Shown here piece after piece: positions 22,398 to 36,418 of a stretch of 64,000 bases of DNA. Below the pieces are notes generated by a model. The model had not been told where the DNA came from and did not search any database. It was given only the letters and a program-made list of their open reading frames with translations. Source of the stretch: Pelobates cultripes (taxonomy: Eukaryota; Chordata; Amphibia; Anura; Pelobatidae); the NCBI GenBank assembly GCA_933207985.1, contig OW240912.1:228416861-228480860 (forward strand), read 5' to 3'. The position numbers were made by a program, and so were the translations under genes. How positions within the stretch are numbered: the first letter of the stretch is position 1; every line of letters starts with the position of its first letter.

Positions 22398-24130
22398 TAC
22401 AGTTTTTTTTCTTCTCAGAGTACTTGTGTGCTGTGCTGCCAAGCTGTTTTAGGTACACCACCTTGCCTGCTGCATGACTTTCCATGACTCTGTTGCAGAG
22501 ACCTTTAAACTGTGAATTCTATGGGAACTGTGCTTTACGGAACATCTGCTGTACCAAGACTAGCCTTCACTACTATACTGCATTATGAGATTATCAGACA
22601 TATTGTGCAACATTTATGTTAATGAAATAGTCTTCAAATGTCAGGTGTGATTAACAGTAAAAAAAAAATAATAAAAAATAAATCATTTTCTGCCCAATAA
22701 ATAGACTTTGCTCGGGTGGGGTCTTATCACCCAATAAAGATCTACACCTCACGATGCCCTTTACAGCTTATATGATTTTGTTGCTGATCTAGTTGTCATC
22801 GTTGCCCCCACTCAATTTTGTTATTGTACTTTCTTCATTTTTGTTGGCAGTGTGGTAATGGCTGAAAATATGAAATCCACAGGCAACAGAGTGCACATCC
22901 TTACCTCTCCCATATGACAGTGGCATCTCACAACCCCTAACATGTACCTACAGACTGACAGTGTTCGTCAAAACTCTAAACTAAAGATTTTTTTCACAAA
23001 TGAAATTCAAACTGAAAAGTAAGTCTCGGCTTTAGTCATAACGTGACTTTTTTTTCCCTTAAGTCTTGCTATTGCAATTAAAAATTCAGATTTTAGCGTA
23101 AGAATTATGAAGGCTCGTATAGCTTCACTTCAGGTATGTAATCTATACATTTACTTGGAATTTTCCCAGCACAATTGATAGATAAGATCTATAACTGCCA
23201 AATATAAATTGCCCAGACAATTTAGTTTTACCAATGCTAGAACGCTGATTTAAGCAAATTTAGTTTTCTTTAACAGAATCAAAATGCAGGATGCACATAG
23301 TCTCTTCTCTGGGCCAAGACTTAGGATGGTCAGCAGACCAATCAGCCGTCCCCAACCTTGTAATAAAGTTGCACCAGAAGTCTTGCAGGACTTAAGCCTG
23401 ACTGCTGGAGCGAGAGAGCATGTAGGGACACCAGAGTGGTTTTGTGAGTGGGCATGGAAAGAGGAGAAGCTAATGTGGTCACAATGTCAGTCTGCATAGT
23501 CCTATTTCTTCACCACTCTAGACTACTCATATACTGACTTACTGTGAATGAGCAAGTTTACTTAATATGACTACATATTGTCAGACTCATAAGTCATTAC
23601 TAAAGCTTGTACTTATAACTGCACCCCTAAAATAAAGTATTTATAATTAAACAATGCAGGATGCAAGAAAGACAAAAACATAATTCTGTAATTTCTACAT
23701 TTATTTTTATACCAAAAATTATATGCAACAAAAACAATCTTACATATTTACATAGCGCTCTTTTTAGATACAGTAAAACAGAGCCCCAAACCTCTTTGGC
23801 TTAGGGCTGCTTTGTAGCACTTTGAGAGAACATCTCACAGGCAACATTGCTTGAAATGTTAACTCTGGAGTCAAAAGCAGTAGATCATACGTTTTGAAGG
23901 AACATTACCATAAACATCAAACACACACCTAATTTTTGGCCATGCTCGTAAAGAGTTTTACAGTAAGAGAAAACTTCAGGTCTAGTATTTCAGAGTCACC
24001 AATGTCTTCTGGCCCACAATTTAAAAAAAATTAATTGACACAGGGTCACTGTATTGCCAACAGCAACTGGGAGACACAGATATTACATCACTCATGTGCA
24101 TTGTGATAACCTTTTAACAAGGGGCAGCCA
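22398..24130. other. No gene recognised
   Basis: Probably intergenic DNA downstream of vkorc1l1. A possible poly(A) signal for a minus-strand transcript (TTTATT on the plus strand) lies at 23701-23706, but such hexamers are common in AT-rich DNA. The open frame at 23284-23499 has no recognisable similarity. Confidence 0.4.
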
Positions 24131-24160
24131 TTGAAGATTTTTAGATGAAACGTGTTGCAC
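24131..24160 (+). ncRNA. Possible degenerate hammerhead-like motif
   Basis: TTGAAGA, a poorly paired spacer, then GAAACGTGTTG. The arrangement recalls the better motifs at 38132, 50628 and 56832, but C3 is T and stem II does not pair convincingly. It is listed only because of the GAAACGTGT block in the right place. A G-rich run follows at 24284-24305. Confidence 0.25.
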
Positions 24161-24953
24161 TCTTCTGACGCCGTTATCAAACTAGCAGTGAAGCGATCAT
24201 TTTACTTTGCAATAAACTAATGTAATAAAAAAAGAAAGCATACTCATGACATTAAACAGAGCTATATTGGGAAAAGAAAAAAAGGGGGGCGGGGGGGGGG
24301 AGAGGGAGATACACATATATCCATAATAGACCAGCACTCCCAGGTTTCTGCATTCATAAATCTTTCTTTTATTGGTATTCAAATGAAAACAATAAAAATC
24401 CAAACAAAATAGATGTTTCAGTTCTGTATCAGAATTTTCATTTAAATATAGACAAAAATATATGTAACTATATTCTCAAAATGAAATTTAGTTTTTAGTG
24501 AATATTTCCTTTCCACAAAAAGAAAAACGTGCAAAAAAATTTTTTATGTAAATTTGTTTTGTGTAGGTTGACAAACTTTGTTTGTTTGTATATTATACAC
24601 TCCAGCATCATTATCATAAAGCCTCACCTCCATGAAACCAACTCTGCTGCCATGCCAATACAGTTGGCACCACTGCAACGTTCATATTCAGAAAACTAAA
24701 TTGTATCCTATTGTACTGCCTCTGTGAATGTAAGAGTCCTGGAAATTTACGGTAGTTTGGCACCTGAAGACAATATGAACATTTGAAGCAACTACATATC
24801 TTGTGTATTAGAAAACTGGTGTGAAATGGTTTGGAACTATGACTTCGAAGTTCAAAAGAAACATTGCACTTAACTTTTTCTAGCTTAGTTTGGGAATGTG
24901 GAGTACATTAGAAATGATTTGCTAGGAGTACATTTATCTTACCATTCCTACCC
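24161..24953. other. No gene; G tract and AT-rich sequence
   Basis: Contains the G-rich run at 24284-24305 and a stretch near 24340-24480 (TTTCTTTTATTGG and following) that looks like an old repeat without a recognisable boundary. Confidence 0.4.
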
Positions 24954-25716
24954 TTAAAAGGGACACTCCAGACCCTTAAAGTATTTCATCAAGGTAAAGT
25001 GTTTTATGTTTGACGAGTGTCTCGTTTGTCAAATTAACAGTGTTACCCACACAATGATTAAATGCTTTAATTTACCAAATTGGTATTTCACCAAAGTGAC
25101 TGCAGGTCTATTCCCTATTGCATAACAAGTTGCCCTCCCTTTAGTTGCATTAAAATGTCCTGACCCTCTTTAGCTTTTACTTTTTGGTAGCTTATTGTAG
25201 CCAATTATCCGCTTGCAACACCAACTATGTTTTTACAAGCCAATTTTGTTATTGTTCTGGTTTTTATTTCCGTTTTGTTTACTTTTTACTATGAAATAGT
25301 TTGTACACTGGAATCCCTTTTAGCACCAATTGGTGCAACTGATGACTCATCCACTTGTCTGTGACCCTCATACTTGTCACTTCCCCACATACAACCCTAC
25401 ATCTGTCAAATCACATAAGCAGTCTTGTTACTTCCTGGTAGTTCAGCTCAGTGGTGCTTAACACTAGAGGCATGCAATTTGTCAGAGCATCTGGCTTGCC
25501 AAGTCTTCTCAATGAGCTGCATTGGGATGTCTAAATGGACAGCCACAGAAGTCTGTAGAAGAAGGGGAGGCTTTGCAGAGGGCTGAAGCCAAGATTTTAA
25601 ATTTAAGCAAGCTGTTTTTAGATATTCCGTTTTCATTTGGTGATAAACCTACTAAACATTGATACTTTCATATTTTTTTATTTTATTTTTAGTCTGGCAG
25701 TGGAGTGTCCCTTTAA
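24954..25716. mobile_element. TTAA MITE, GGGACACTCCAGAC family
   Basis: TTAA at 24954-24957 and 25713-25716. The left end AAGGGACACTCCAGAC inversely matches the right end GTCTGGCAGTGGAGTGTCCC. No coding sequence. Confidence 0.8.
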
Positions 25717-26608
25717 TTGTCCTGTTATTCCGTGCTGTAAAGGCACAGAAATGCTAAATAAAAATAGCTCCTACATAAAAATAGTGCACTTGTAGATTTT
25801 CATATATGTATGTAAAAGTTACAGAATGTGAGGTTACATTTTTTTACTACTGCAATGAGCTCTGTCTTTTTGAGAAAGCATATAATGCTTAACAGCAATA
25901 ATCCAGCAACCATCTTAAATGGATGCTCTGGAATTTACACTATTGAAATACTTCATTTTCTTTTAAAATCCATATATTCTTTTTAGAAAACATCATCCAG
26001 TTCAAAACAAAGCCAGGGCAAAAGTTGCAAATTAAGAGGATAAATTGAAACACTGGGGCAGGTTTATCAAAGTATTGTCGACATGTGTAATCTGATTTTC
26101 AGCTTTTGGTAACAATTGTTCTAATCATTTATTACTATATGCCATTTATTTATTTTCGTAACAATTGGTTTATGAATTTTCACCATTGTAAGTTTGGAGG
26201 TTTTCTGAAGTGTAAATTTCTATGAAAACTGGTAGAACTAAGAAAACAAAAAAAAAAACATTTTAAATTACTTTCATATGACCAAATGATGATGGAATGA
26301 ATCAGTCACTCTTAGATGAAAGTATAGAAATGCATTAAATATAAAAAAATAAAATAAAAAAAAATTAGAAAAATTAATAAGAGAAAGATACAGTGTTCTA
26401 CACGGAGTTCACGCTAAAAACTAACTCGGCTCAAGATCCTTTGATTTGGTTAAATGGTATCTTAACAGGTCTAAAACTGCATATGTTTATGCAGATAAGT
26501 AGTTCAGCACTTCATAGCAGCTCTACTCATCACATAGCATGAATGTAAGATGCTTAAGCTGTTAGCAACAGTAACCATGCTACAGCCAGCTCGATAGGGC
26601 GTTGTGAC
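25717..26608. other. No gene or clear repeat
   Basis: AT-rich sequence. The phrase GGGGCAGGTTTATCAAAGTATT near 26055 is probably an old repeat end. Nothing else is recognised. Confidence 0.4.
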
Positions 26609-27160
26609 TTAAGGGAACACTACAGTCACCAAAACAACTTTAGCTTAATGAAGCAGTTTTGGTGTTTAAATCATGCTCCTGCAGCCTCACTGCTCATTTT
26701 TCTGCCATTTATTAGTTATATCACTGTTTCTGCAGCCCTAGACACACATACCTGCGTGTGACTTAAACAGCCATCCCAAACACTTCCTGTAAAAAAGTCA
26801 ATGTTTACACTTCCTTTATTTGGAATCCTGTTTCATTTAATAAGAATGTCTTATCTCCTGCTCTGTTAATAGCTTGCTAGACCCTGCAGGAGCCTCCTGT
26901 ATGTGATTAAAGTTCAATTTACAAAGCAGGAGATAAAAACTTTGAAAATAAGTTACATCTGATTGAAAGGGAAACCATGTTTTCATGCAAGCTGTGTCAC
27001 TCACAGCCAGGGGAGGTGTGACATGGGCTGCATAAACAGAAACAAAAAATATTTAACTCCTAAATGGGAGTGAATTGAGCTGTGAAACTTCAGAGGCATG
27101 ATCTATACACAAACTGCTTAATTAAGCTAAAGTTGTTTTGGTGTCTATACTATCCCTTAA
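26609..27160. mobile_element. TTAA MITE, family 1, second full copy
   Basis: 552 bp with TTAA at both borders (26609-26612, 27157-27160). It aligns along its whole length with 264-803, e.g. AATGAAGCAGTTTTGGTGT and CCTCCTGTATGTGATTAAAG. Left TIR AAGGGAACACTACAGTCACC, right TIR GGTGTCTATACTATCCCTT. Confidence 0.9.
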
Positions 27161-27389
27161 ATATATGGAAACATGATATTATATAGATATAGAGAGACAG
27201 ACAGAGGAGGAAGCACAGTTTCCTCTTCAAACACCATGCACTGTGGGAATTTAGCTAAATTGCTGCTATAAGCAACAGTGCAAAAGTAGACATTGCCAGA
27301 GGACTTGTTCGAACCTTAACCTAAGGAACAAAAGTTGCAATTTGTGTTTTTAATGGTGCTCTTAAGTAACTTTTACATATATATATTTG

Positions 27390-27780
27390 AAGTTTTTTTT
27401 TTTTTTTTAATGTTCTTTATTATAGAGGATCGGCAAGGCCTATGTTAACGATGCTAGTTCATTAAAGGGATGATCTACACGGGGGGAAAAAAAATTTGTG
27501 GACAGATGCGGTCCTTTTTTGGACAATATAAAATACAGATATTTCACAGAAACAGCAACATAACATTTGGTCAAAAAAAACAAAAAACTATACAGATAAA
27601 GTCCTTAAGTGGCTGTCAGACAGGAAGTACAGCCGGTATCACCTTAGATCCTTCAATTTTTTTGAAGGGCTTATGTTCAGCAGCATCTCCTACAGCATGA
27701 TGCTTTGATTACAGCGATTGCTTCTCATAGAGAAGCATTGTAAAATTAGATTCAAAGGAGAAGCCAAGACGTTCGTTTAA
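27390..27780. repeat. T tract and MITE-like remnant
   Basis: A T run at about 27393-27408 followed by AATGTTCTTTATTATAG resembles the 3' tail of the L1-like element at 7609 in the same orientation. It is followed by CAGACAGGAAGTAC and CTCATAGAGAAGCATTG words typical of TTAA MITEs. Boundaries are unclear. Confidence 0.35.
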
Positions 27781-30700
27781 ACTGCTATACCACAATATTT
27801 CTGCATCTGGTCAGTACAAAAGTCAGTTTGAGCTCTACATATTGTCCCCTTTAGTAATGCTTGGCAAAATAAAATGGTGTATGTACATATTAACTATGGT
27901 TTTGTTTTTTGGCAATTTTAATAACTACCAACCCATATTTGTTAATTTGTTTCTTTAAATACTATAGATGAGTAAATCTAAAGCTATGAGAGGAAAAATA
28001 ACTGGAGAATTTTAGGCATTTAATCAAAAAGCAAATATTTTAAAAGCAAGGCACTACCTCAATAGCAATTAAAAGGGAATTATGTGCCAACATTGTATTT
28101 AAAGTATTTCTTTTCTAACCAAGTCTGTTTAACAGGTATTAAACACAGTCTGGGACCCAATACATCATGATCTACTTAAAACACGAAAAAAAGTAAAATC
28201 AGGAAAATCTGGCTCTTCAATCAAGAAAAAGGCCTAAATGTGTATGTGATCACCATTAGGCAAGTCAAACCAATATGCACTAGTTTAAGCTCACAGATAA
28301 GTCCAATAGGCTCCCTATCAATCAATGCACATAGCTATGATCTGTTCTCCCATGCAAAACCATTTAAAAGTTAAACATGAAAACAGTCACACTCTAGCTT
28401 TCATGTACAGCTTTACAATAAAACTGGGCCAACTCAGATTCCCATTCATAAAGCTGCCCCCAATGTCCATTCTTGGATTCTTATGTGTTAATTGCAGGGA
28501 ATTAAATTACTTACCAAGGGGTGGTGTCTCCCAGCAGGGCAGTTATTCAACATTTAAAATTGAGGTCCAAAAGGACTGGAATCAATCCCAACATGAGACA
28601 CAATTAGAACAATAAATACAAGCATGTCCAATGCATTTGCTTGCATGTTACATGTAAAAAAGACAAGCTTTAACTGGACTTTGCAAGACTGCTGCATTTT
28701 GTTAAAGGACAAGAACATAGTGATACAATAGATGACTTTGTGCATTAGGCAGACTCTGGATAACAAGGTTACCTCAATCTACTTTAATCATTCGAAAGGA
28801 ATTCTTTTAAGGAATTTAACAGGTTTATTATGAATTTTTTAATACACAATTTAGTGTTTAACCTCAATTAAATTACAGTTTAGAAAATTAGTCAGGTACC
28901 AGAAGCAAACCAAAAAAAAAAAAAACAGACATAAATGCAATATGCTGTACCCACTGCCAATGCTTACCAACACATTAAAATGAAATTATTATAACGTATA
29001 AAATGGGTTGGGCTCAACTATATAGTTTTCTTGATTTTCATACCTACTGTTGCAACGTTCTGACTGAATGATAAATACACATCTAAATTTGTAGATAAAC
29101 AAAATATACAAATGGATGGACTGCCATTGTCCAAATATGTGCGTGTGTTAGATCACACAGGCATAAATACTGCTATACAAGTATATCATTTGTATGCCTA
29201 CAACCCATGTTTACAGCAATTCATATGAAATATATATATATAAATAACAAGAGATGAATTGTTGCATTTTTAACCTGCTGTGAAAATGGCACTGTTCTCC
29301 TATTTTCTTTCATAGTATCCTGTTTGAGATGCTAAGATGCTTTAAAGACTGTGTATATATTAGAAGACTGCAACCACATATGAAAACTTGCCAATAACAA
29401 CAAATATAAAAAAGGAACTTTTTTGATATCATTTTCTTTTAATCCAAGTAGTAGGTTACAGAAAACGCCTTAATGGGTACCAGTGGGGCAAAATATTTTT
29501 CAGAAATATAAATACTGAGTTGAACTGGCTTTGCCAGTGCCGGAAAAGATGTGCAGCTCATTGGTTAGGTACAATGGGAATTTGGCATGTTAAATACATA
29601 TACCTGTAAAACAATACTGTATTTGGCCCAGGAAAGGTTGTTAGATTTGTTCTATTGCAGTGTTATTCATAATATTGACCACTGAATGGAATGTATTCTA
29701 CAAGTTTTCTCAAAAAGGAATGCCTGTATTTGCACAAAAGCTGCAGAATCAAGAAAACAAAAATATCAGTACCTTTTTTGTTGGTGATGTGCTAACATCA
29801 AATTATGTTTAAATCTGTAATGTTAGACAAGATGTACTGAGAAATATACAAGACACACACCATTTAGCTTTAAGGAGTCAGCATCTGGTACTGAGCATGG
29901 CATAAAATGTGAGAACGACACTTTCGTTGCCAGGTCAAAGATTTGTTTTTGTTTTTAAAAAAGAGGCAGAGATATTTATACATTATGTGGTCTCAACAAT
30001 GTTGTGTTTGATTCACATTTTTCTTAATGTGACAATCAAATTTCAGTGCAATGCAGAAATTAAATGATGTCTTTCAACATGGCAAAACCATGCACCATTT
30101 TTACCAACAAGAGGCGTAAATAAAGGGGTGGAGAGGCTTAAACTTTGACTGCAGTTGCTTTTTTATGTACTTTTAAATACCTGACATGTAATCAGCAATT
30201 CAACTGATACAGAACACAAAAAAGTGGTAAATATGTCAATTCCCCGATCTAATGTTCCCAAACTGTTTTGGACACCATTAAAATGTGCCAATTTTTCAAG
30301 TGGCAGACAGCAGTACATAAAATTTCCCATACCATAGTAAATCATCAGAAAACAAAAAATGCTTGTATTAATAGATGCTGGTGGATTATGTTGCAGCTAT
30401 GAGATGAAACAATATTAAACATAATATCCCATACTTATAAAGATTATCTACATTAGTGATTTCATTACCTTGGGACCAAATGCATTTAATAGTTTCTCCA
30501 GTGGCAGAGGCCATCTCCCTAAAAGCAAGCATGTTTGGCATATGTAAACATTTGAGGCATTACAAGGAAAACCAACTCCCTGAAATGCCATAAGGTGCGG
30601 ATCATATATATAAGTCATGCTTTTTGTACAAAGATTTTATCCATATGTGCCAAGCGTGCCAGGATATTTTACATTCACCCCCCCCCCTGTTACTGCTACA

Positions 30701-33700
30701 CCTGTGCGTATCACCTACCTGAAACTGCTAAATGGAGTATAATTTGATTGAGTCAAAGAACACATTCTTCCTTTGAGATGACAAGACATCTCTAAGGTTT
30801 TGGCATTTGGGAGTGAATAGGAAATTAAATATTCTTTGTACTAGTAATTTATTAGATACAAAGAACTGATGAAGGGGGTACATACCCATCTTTCAAATCA
30901 GGTGGCCCATAAATTAAGTCCTACAGAACATGTGCAATTCCTAATGGCCGAAATATAAAACATGTACAATACAGAGAATGTAAAAGAAAGCAGGCAGAGC
31001 TCTGGCTCGAACAGCAGAAGGCACTTGAACCTATTTACTGAGGAACATGCAATACATTTTAAGGATTTTGAACAGTTTTAAAACTCTGTTAGTTCTCCCA
31101 GATAACTATTTGACAAAGGTGGGTCTAAGACCAGTTCTCATATCATTTGTAGACATATCCACACCACCTCCCCCATCATTATAGATGAAGGTACACATGC
31201 CCACGAACACTAAACATAAATGTTTACATGGTATGTACAAATGTATTTAGCAGTGGCTCACTGTATGGAGTGTAGTACATGTAAAGAGAGGATTCTGGTT
31301 CAATGAATGCCAAAAGATCCATCTCATAGTATACAGAAGGGGTCCTCAAACTCCGGCCCCCCAGATGTTGAAGAACTACAACTCCCATGATTCTTTGAAT
31401 TACATAGATAGCCAGAGAATCATGGGAGTTGTGGTTCAGCAACATCTGGGGGGCCAGAGTTTGAGGACCCCTGGTATACAGTCTACTACAGGTAGAGAAA
31501 ATTAAATATAATATAGCAACTCAGTTATGACTTTATATTCTGGAATGACTATAAATCAATTCTTATTCACGGTCAACGGTTTCAACAATTAGGAGCACTT
31601 AAATATGTAAAATGACAGTCCAATTTTAATCAAGCTCATTTCCCCATAAATATTAGGCTAGCCAAAGCTCTACATCTTTAATTCACTCAATACTTATGTG
31701 AATTTATATGTAATGCATAGAATAAGCTTCTACCACAAGCTCTTCTGCTGTCTGCTAGTTTGTTTTTCCTATGTCAGATATGTAAATAACCTCACTGTAA
31801 AAAATTATTGCAGTTTATTTGCTAACCTGATGTTTAAGCTGAAAATATATCTTGTTAAGAGAGGACTACCATTTTTACATGAGGTGTCTGATGGCATGAT
31901 GTATAAAGTAATAAGATGTAATCTGACATTGCTCAGAGTGCCCTTTAGCAATGCAAGAAAGAATAAGCATGTTAATATCTGGAGAAATGTGCCTTATTTG
32001 TTTACCTTCACCTCTGCACCTTGTCCAGAGGAAAAGGTACATAACACAAGTGCTTTGGTGGCTTCACAAACAGTAATACTGTATAAAAACATATGGCAAA
32101 GCAGTGCCTTGGAATATTATGAATAACCATCCTTGCATACAGCATATATGGATGAGTATCTGGAGGGTTTTGCCCTTTCTAAAAGTGGTGTTTCACAAAC
32201 AAGACAAATAAGGAAGGCATTCAAAAGTAATGTCTCTAGTGGGATTAGGCCAACTCATGCCAAAAAGAAAAAAGGAATTAAAATTTAATTAAAAAAATAT
32301 AATAATAATAATATACAAAAATATTTAAAAGGGGAGATGATAAACATACTGAAATCAACTGCCACCACCATAATCTATTGCTTATCATGTATTGGACATA
32401 ATATCTTGGAAACAGCACTTTATTACAGCCCTATAATCCAAGAGCAGATACTACGTTCATATTTTAACCCCTCCTGTCATAGAATTCAATCCTCATTTGT
32501 AAAAGTCTGAGTGGTAAAATGTGTCAATGTGGATGACACATTGACTCAAAAAAAAAATAAAAATTTTTATATATATTTTAAAACATTAATGCATAACGGG
32601 GCACCTCAATAATTTAGACTACAGTTGATTTCCTACCATCTACTTGCCATAAACACATAAATTGGAATGTTAACAGGATCTCAAACAACGCGAGGTACAC
32701 ATTTGATCGGAGATCTGGGTAATACAATATAGTCAACTAAAGGTATTTCTGATTGTTCACCTGTCCTAAAGCATCATATTTAGCCACAACTGTGAGAACA
32801 TAATTGCTTTTCTCATACAGTATAAGTTACCATGACCATCTTTGACTGTAGAACTGCTTTACGATAATTTGCAACAATTAAAAAAAAAAAAAAAACACGC
32901 ATGAAGTTCTATAACTTCAACAAATGGCCTATTTTGAAAGAATATGGCAACCATTATTCATTTAAATTGAGAGAGCCAACACTGAGAATGTCATACACAG
33001 ACTATTTGTAACCTGCATCCGTGTTCTGCAGGAAGCTTGCATGTTATAAGCTGTGTCAAGCACATAGGACCTTATATGAACTACATACTAGATGATGCCA
33101 AGCACCCAAAGGCTGACTTATTACAAGGTCACCTGTATAAGATGCACACATTTGTAGCGGCCATATTTTGCATTTAGCAGCCAAAACACAAGTAAATAAT
33201 CCATTAAAATATACTGCTCATCTGGAGAAGTCTTCAGGGAGCCGGCAAACTATGCAAACTGCCGATTGCGTTAGGAGTAAAAGGGGTAATATACTAGAAT
33301 AGCCAATCAGAAATAAAACACAGAACGGTTTGTTTTTTGGCTGCAATTTGTCTCCTGTGAATAAGTTAAATACATCCCACGGCCACCAAAGATATGTGGC
33401 AAAATTACAATTCGGAACAAGTAAATAGCCACATGATTAGATCTTGCACAAAAATACCCGCATTAAAAAGGTTTGACACACACATACATAGATAGGGCAC
33501 AGGGAGGTCCACAGGTGATGAAGGTGAGAGGAGAAGATGGTAATGTGTGCCTTTCAACCAAACACATTGTGAGTACAGTTAAAGCTTGTCACTCATAACT
33601 AGGAGATCCTTAAGCCTTCATCCATCCATTTCATTATGATGAGGTGCCAGAGCAAATATACACACAAAAAAAATATTCAGGGTCCATTTAGTCAAAAGAA

Positions 33701-33829
33701 ATGAAAAAGAAAAAAAAATAGTTAAGATTGTTCTCTCTTGAAAACTGTCCCTAACCAATAAAATGTACTGCAAAATAAACATTAAGGAAGCAGTGTACTT
33801 TAGGTGCCAGTCACAGTTGAAGAAACCGT
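27781..33829 (-). other. vkorc1l1: vkorc1l1 3'UTR and/or downstream region, repeat-poor
   Basis: Sequence following the vkorc1l1 stop codon on the minus strand. It is comparatively poor in mobile elements (one hAT MITE at 31337-31473), which suits a long 3'UTR, but the true polyadenylation site cannot be told from the sequence. Candidate TTTATT hexamers (AATAAA on the minus strand) occur at several places. The plus-strand open frame 31698-32126 has no recognisable domain and is probably chance. Confidence 0.45.
31337..31473. mobile_element. Palindromic hAT MITE with perfect 8-bp duplication
   Basis: 137 bp, inverted arms GGGGTCCTCAAACTCCGG and CCAGAGTTTGAGGACCCC. Flanks 31329-31336 and 31474-31481 are both GTATACAG. 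The interior also pairs (ACAACTCCCATGATTCT with AGAATCATGGGAGTTGT). Confidence 0.92.
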
Positions 33830-34056
33830 TTATTCCTGTTTATCCTGCAGCTGCTGTTTCCATGCCTCATTCAAGTAAACTAGTCGTTTGTAATTGATGA
33901 TAAAGAGAATGAAGTTCAGCACATAGGTGGTGATGCAGATAATACAGAAGTCCTTCAGCACAAAGTACAGAATGTACGCCAGGTAAAGTGACCCTACTAC
34001 CGACACGATGGAGGAAGTCATTAACACTAATGCTGCCACTGCACTCACAGTCATAC
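33830..34056 (-). CDS. vkorc1l1: vkorc1l1 terminal coding exon (exon 3)
   Basis: Encodes the last 74 residues plus the stop (TAA at 33830-33832) of VKORC1L1, an ER membrane enzyme that reduces vitamin K epoxide and vitamin K quinone. The protein begins [15 protein letters not shown], continues [18 protein letters not shown], and ends [14 protein letters not shown], very close to the vertebrate VKORC1L1 C-terminus. The CIIC pair (Cys codons 33944-33946 and 33935-33937) is the redox-active motif equivalent to Cys132/Cys135 of VKORC1, followed by TTYVLN, the quinone and warfarin pocket region. Two hydrophobic helices are evident. The acceptor is CTTCCAG just upstream (34057-34063 on this strand), and the split Gly codon joins exon 2 in phase. 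No disruption is seen. VKORC1L1 rather than VKORC1 is favoured by [12 protein letters not shown]. Confidence 0.95.
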
Positions 34057-34599
34057 CTGGAAGAGAACAGAGAGTTAGTATACAAGGCACACATCTCTAT
34101 TGTACATGCAGGAAGATTTTCACATTAACAAAAATAAGACGACTAACTTTGATACCAGCATTGTGGCTCATTAAGTATAAAATAGCTGATGCTTGCAAAA
34201 CCGTCATGATTTCACTACTTACACTACAGAACAAACTTACGAATTCACTCTAATAGTCAATTCACAGAGGTTATACAAGGTTATTGTAAAAGTTATTTGT
34301 GACAGCATTTTTAAGCTTTATTTATAATTAGAATCTTCTGCTACTTCACAGAAAGCCAGTTTATGTAAATCTGGGTCATCACATGTTAGGCGATCCAGTG
34401 CAAAGTATTACAGGCCTTAATTTGTTACACTAAATTACTATGTTCGAGTTAGTTGGCATTTCAAAACACCATACTCAAACACTTGTAAAATAAAATAAAA
34501 ATAATTAAAATCAATGTGTTCCCTGACATTTTAGAGCATTTCATAATAAACTTCAGGTTGGAATTTAAAAGTGATTTTATGTATTCAAAATCATATCTA

Positions 34600-34965
34600 C
34601 TATAAACTCCAGGCACCATAACCACTATAGCCCAGTGACATCCTTCCAAAAGTAATCTGTCAAACTGTTTTAGAACAGTTTGACAACTTTCCTGGGAACC
34701 CACATTGCATTAAGTCTTCTCCTGCAGGAGAAGCTGGGTGTCATCACAGAGCTAAATGCATCGATACAAGACTGCACTCATTAGCCAAAAACAATCAACC
34801 GATATTCCCAGTCAATGATCGTAGTACTGCTGAAACCATTCAGCTCAGTGGAGAATCTGGGGGCTCTGGATGTTTGTTCTAAAACTTAAGACACGTTACT
34901 TTGAGTGGGCACGTTAAGCACTACAGTGGATTGTAGTGGTTATGACACTTTTAGTGTTCTATTAA
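34600..34965. repeat. Probable MITE with inverted ends
   Basis: CCATAACCACTATAG near 34616 faces TTGTAGTGGTTATG near 34932. A related TATAGTG/GTGGTTATGGTG phrase occurs at 35130-35155. Exact borders are not clear. Confidence 0.45.
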
Positions 34966-35699
34966 TTTTTTATTTTTTTATATAATTGTAACTATCATTT
35001 AGCAGACTGTTCATTCCTGCACAATATTTAGTAGAAAGGTAAAATTCAAAAAATGATAATTGTGTTTGTATTTTTAGCCAGTGTAAATTGTTATAGTAAT
35101 TTTCTATTAACAAGCATAATACCATAAAGCTATAGTGATTTGAAGTGGTTATGGTGGCAGGAGTCAGTACGTGCAGTGTTTTATCTTGAAAACCTGCACA
35201 TACAGAGAACTTTGTAATTGTGTGCTCTGGCTAACTGCGTCCCCAGCACATGACACTGGCAGCCCAGAACTCTGCAATGCCAAAGCTCTGCACATAATAG
35301 GTCTCTTTTCAGTGCACACCGACAGTAGCTGTGATAATTTACCCCTTGAAGGGAGTGAGGCAGTGTTTAAGAAAATAAAAATCTCACATCCTGCACGCGC
35401 GCACACACACTCTGAGCTAGCGAAATTGTCCAATCACAGGCTTTTCATACGTTGCACCAGTGATGTCAGAGGGGGCACAGAAGATGTCCCAGAAGCTTAA
35501 CCCTTTAAGCTTACTAGATTTGTCTTATTTAAATTTGTTGGTTATCCTGAGACAGATTACTTTCATTGCTAATATCTGTTGTCTTCTCCCCCCTACCCTG
35601 GTTCTTAAAGTGTTACTCCAACCAAAACACGTAACACTAGTAACGCCAACCCAGTCCCCACCTTCCACCCAAAAAACAATAAATAAAAAATAGGAATGT

Positions 35700-36166
35700 G
35701 AAAGAATTCTGGCGCTTGCTTTTTGTATTTGTAGCAACTCGAACGTCCTGAACCAGAGTCTCTTCCTTTTGGTCGTAGATGAAAATAAGAGAAAGATGGG
35801 AAGCAGCGCTTGCAACTGAAGTCCTTAATTCCAATGGACCAATATGAAAAATAGAAGGGATAAAACCCAAATATATTGTAGTATTTTGGGGTACAAAATA
35901 TGGCAAATAAAGATTGCACTTACACTTTTCTGGAGCTCAAGATCAGCCTGAACAGTACTATCCCAGTCTGTGGATATGTAGATGGTCCTTGTCCTATATG
36001 AGGAGGTGTCTTTAGGCCAGGGGTTAGAGTTGTAAGGTCAGCAGCGGTAATTGCGGTGTTCACATTTAATGTACTGTGGTATGCCAGTAGATAGTGCTCC
36101 AGTAATATAAAATTATATAAATATATAAATATATAAATATATAAATATATATATATATATATAAAA

Positions 36167-36197
<31 letters not shown>

Positions 36198-36353
36198 TAT
36201 ATATATATATATAAAAATATATATATATATATATATAAAAATATATATATATATATATATAAAAATATATATATATATATAAAAATATATATATATATAT
36301 ATATAAAAATATATATATATATATAAAAATATATATAAAAATATATATATATA

Positions 36354-36418
<65 letters not shown>

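Noticed and set aside
31698..32126. 142-codon plus-strand open frame
   Set aside because: No recognisable domain, opposite in strand to vkorc1l1 and inside its probable 3'UTR; composition is not protein-like. Treated as chance.
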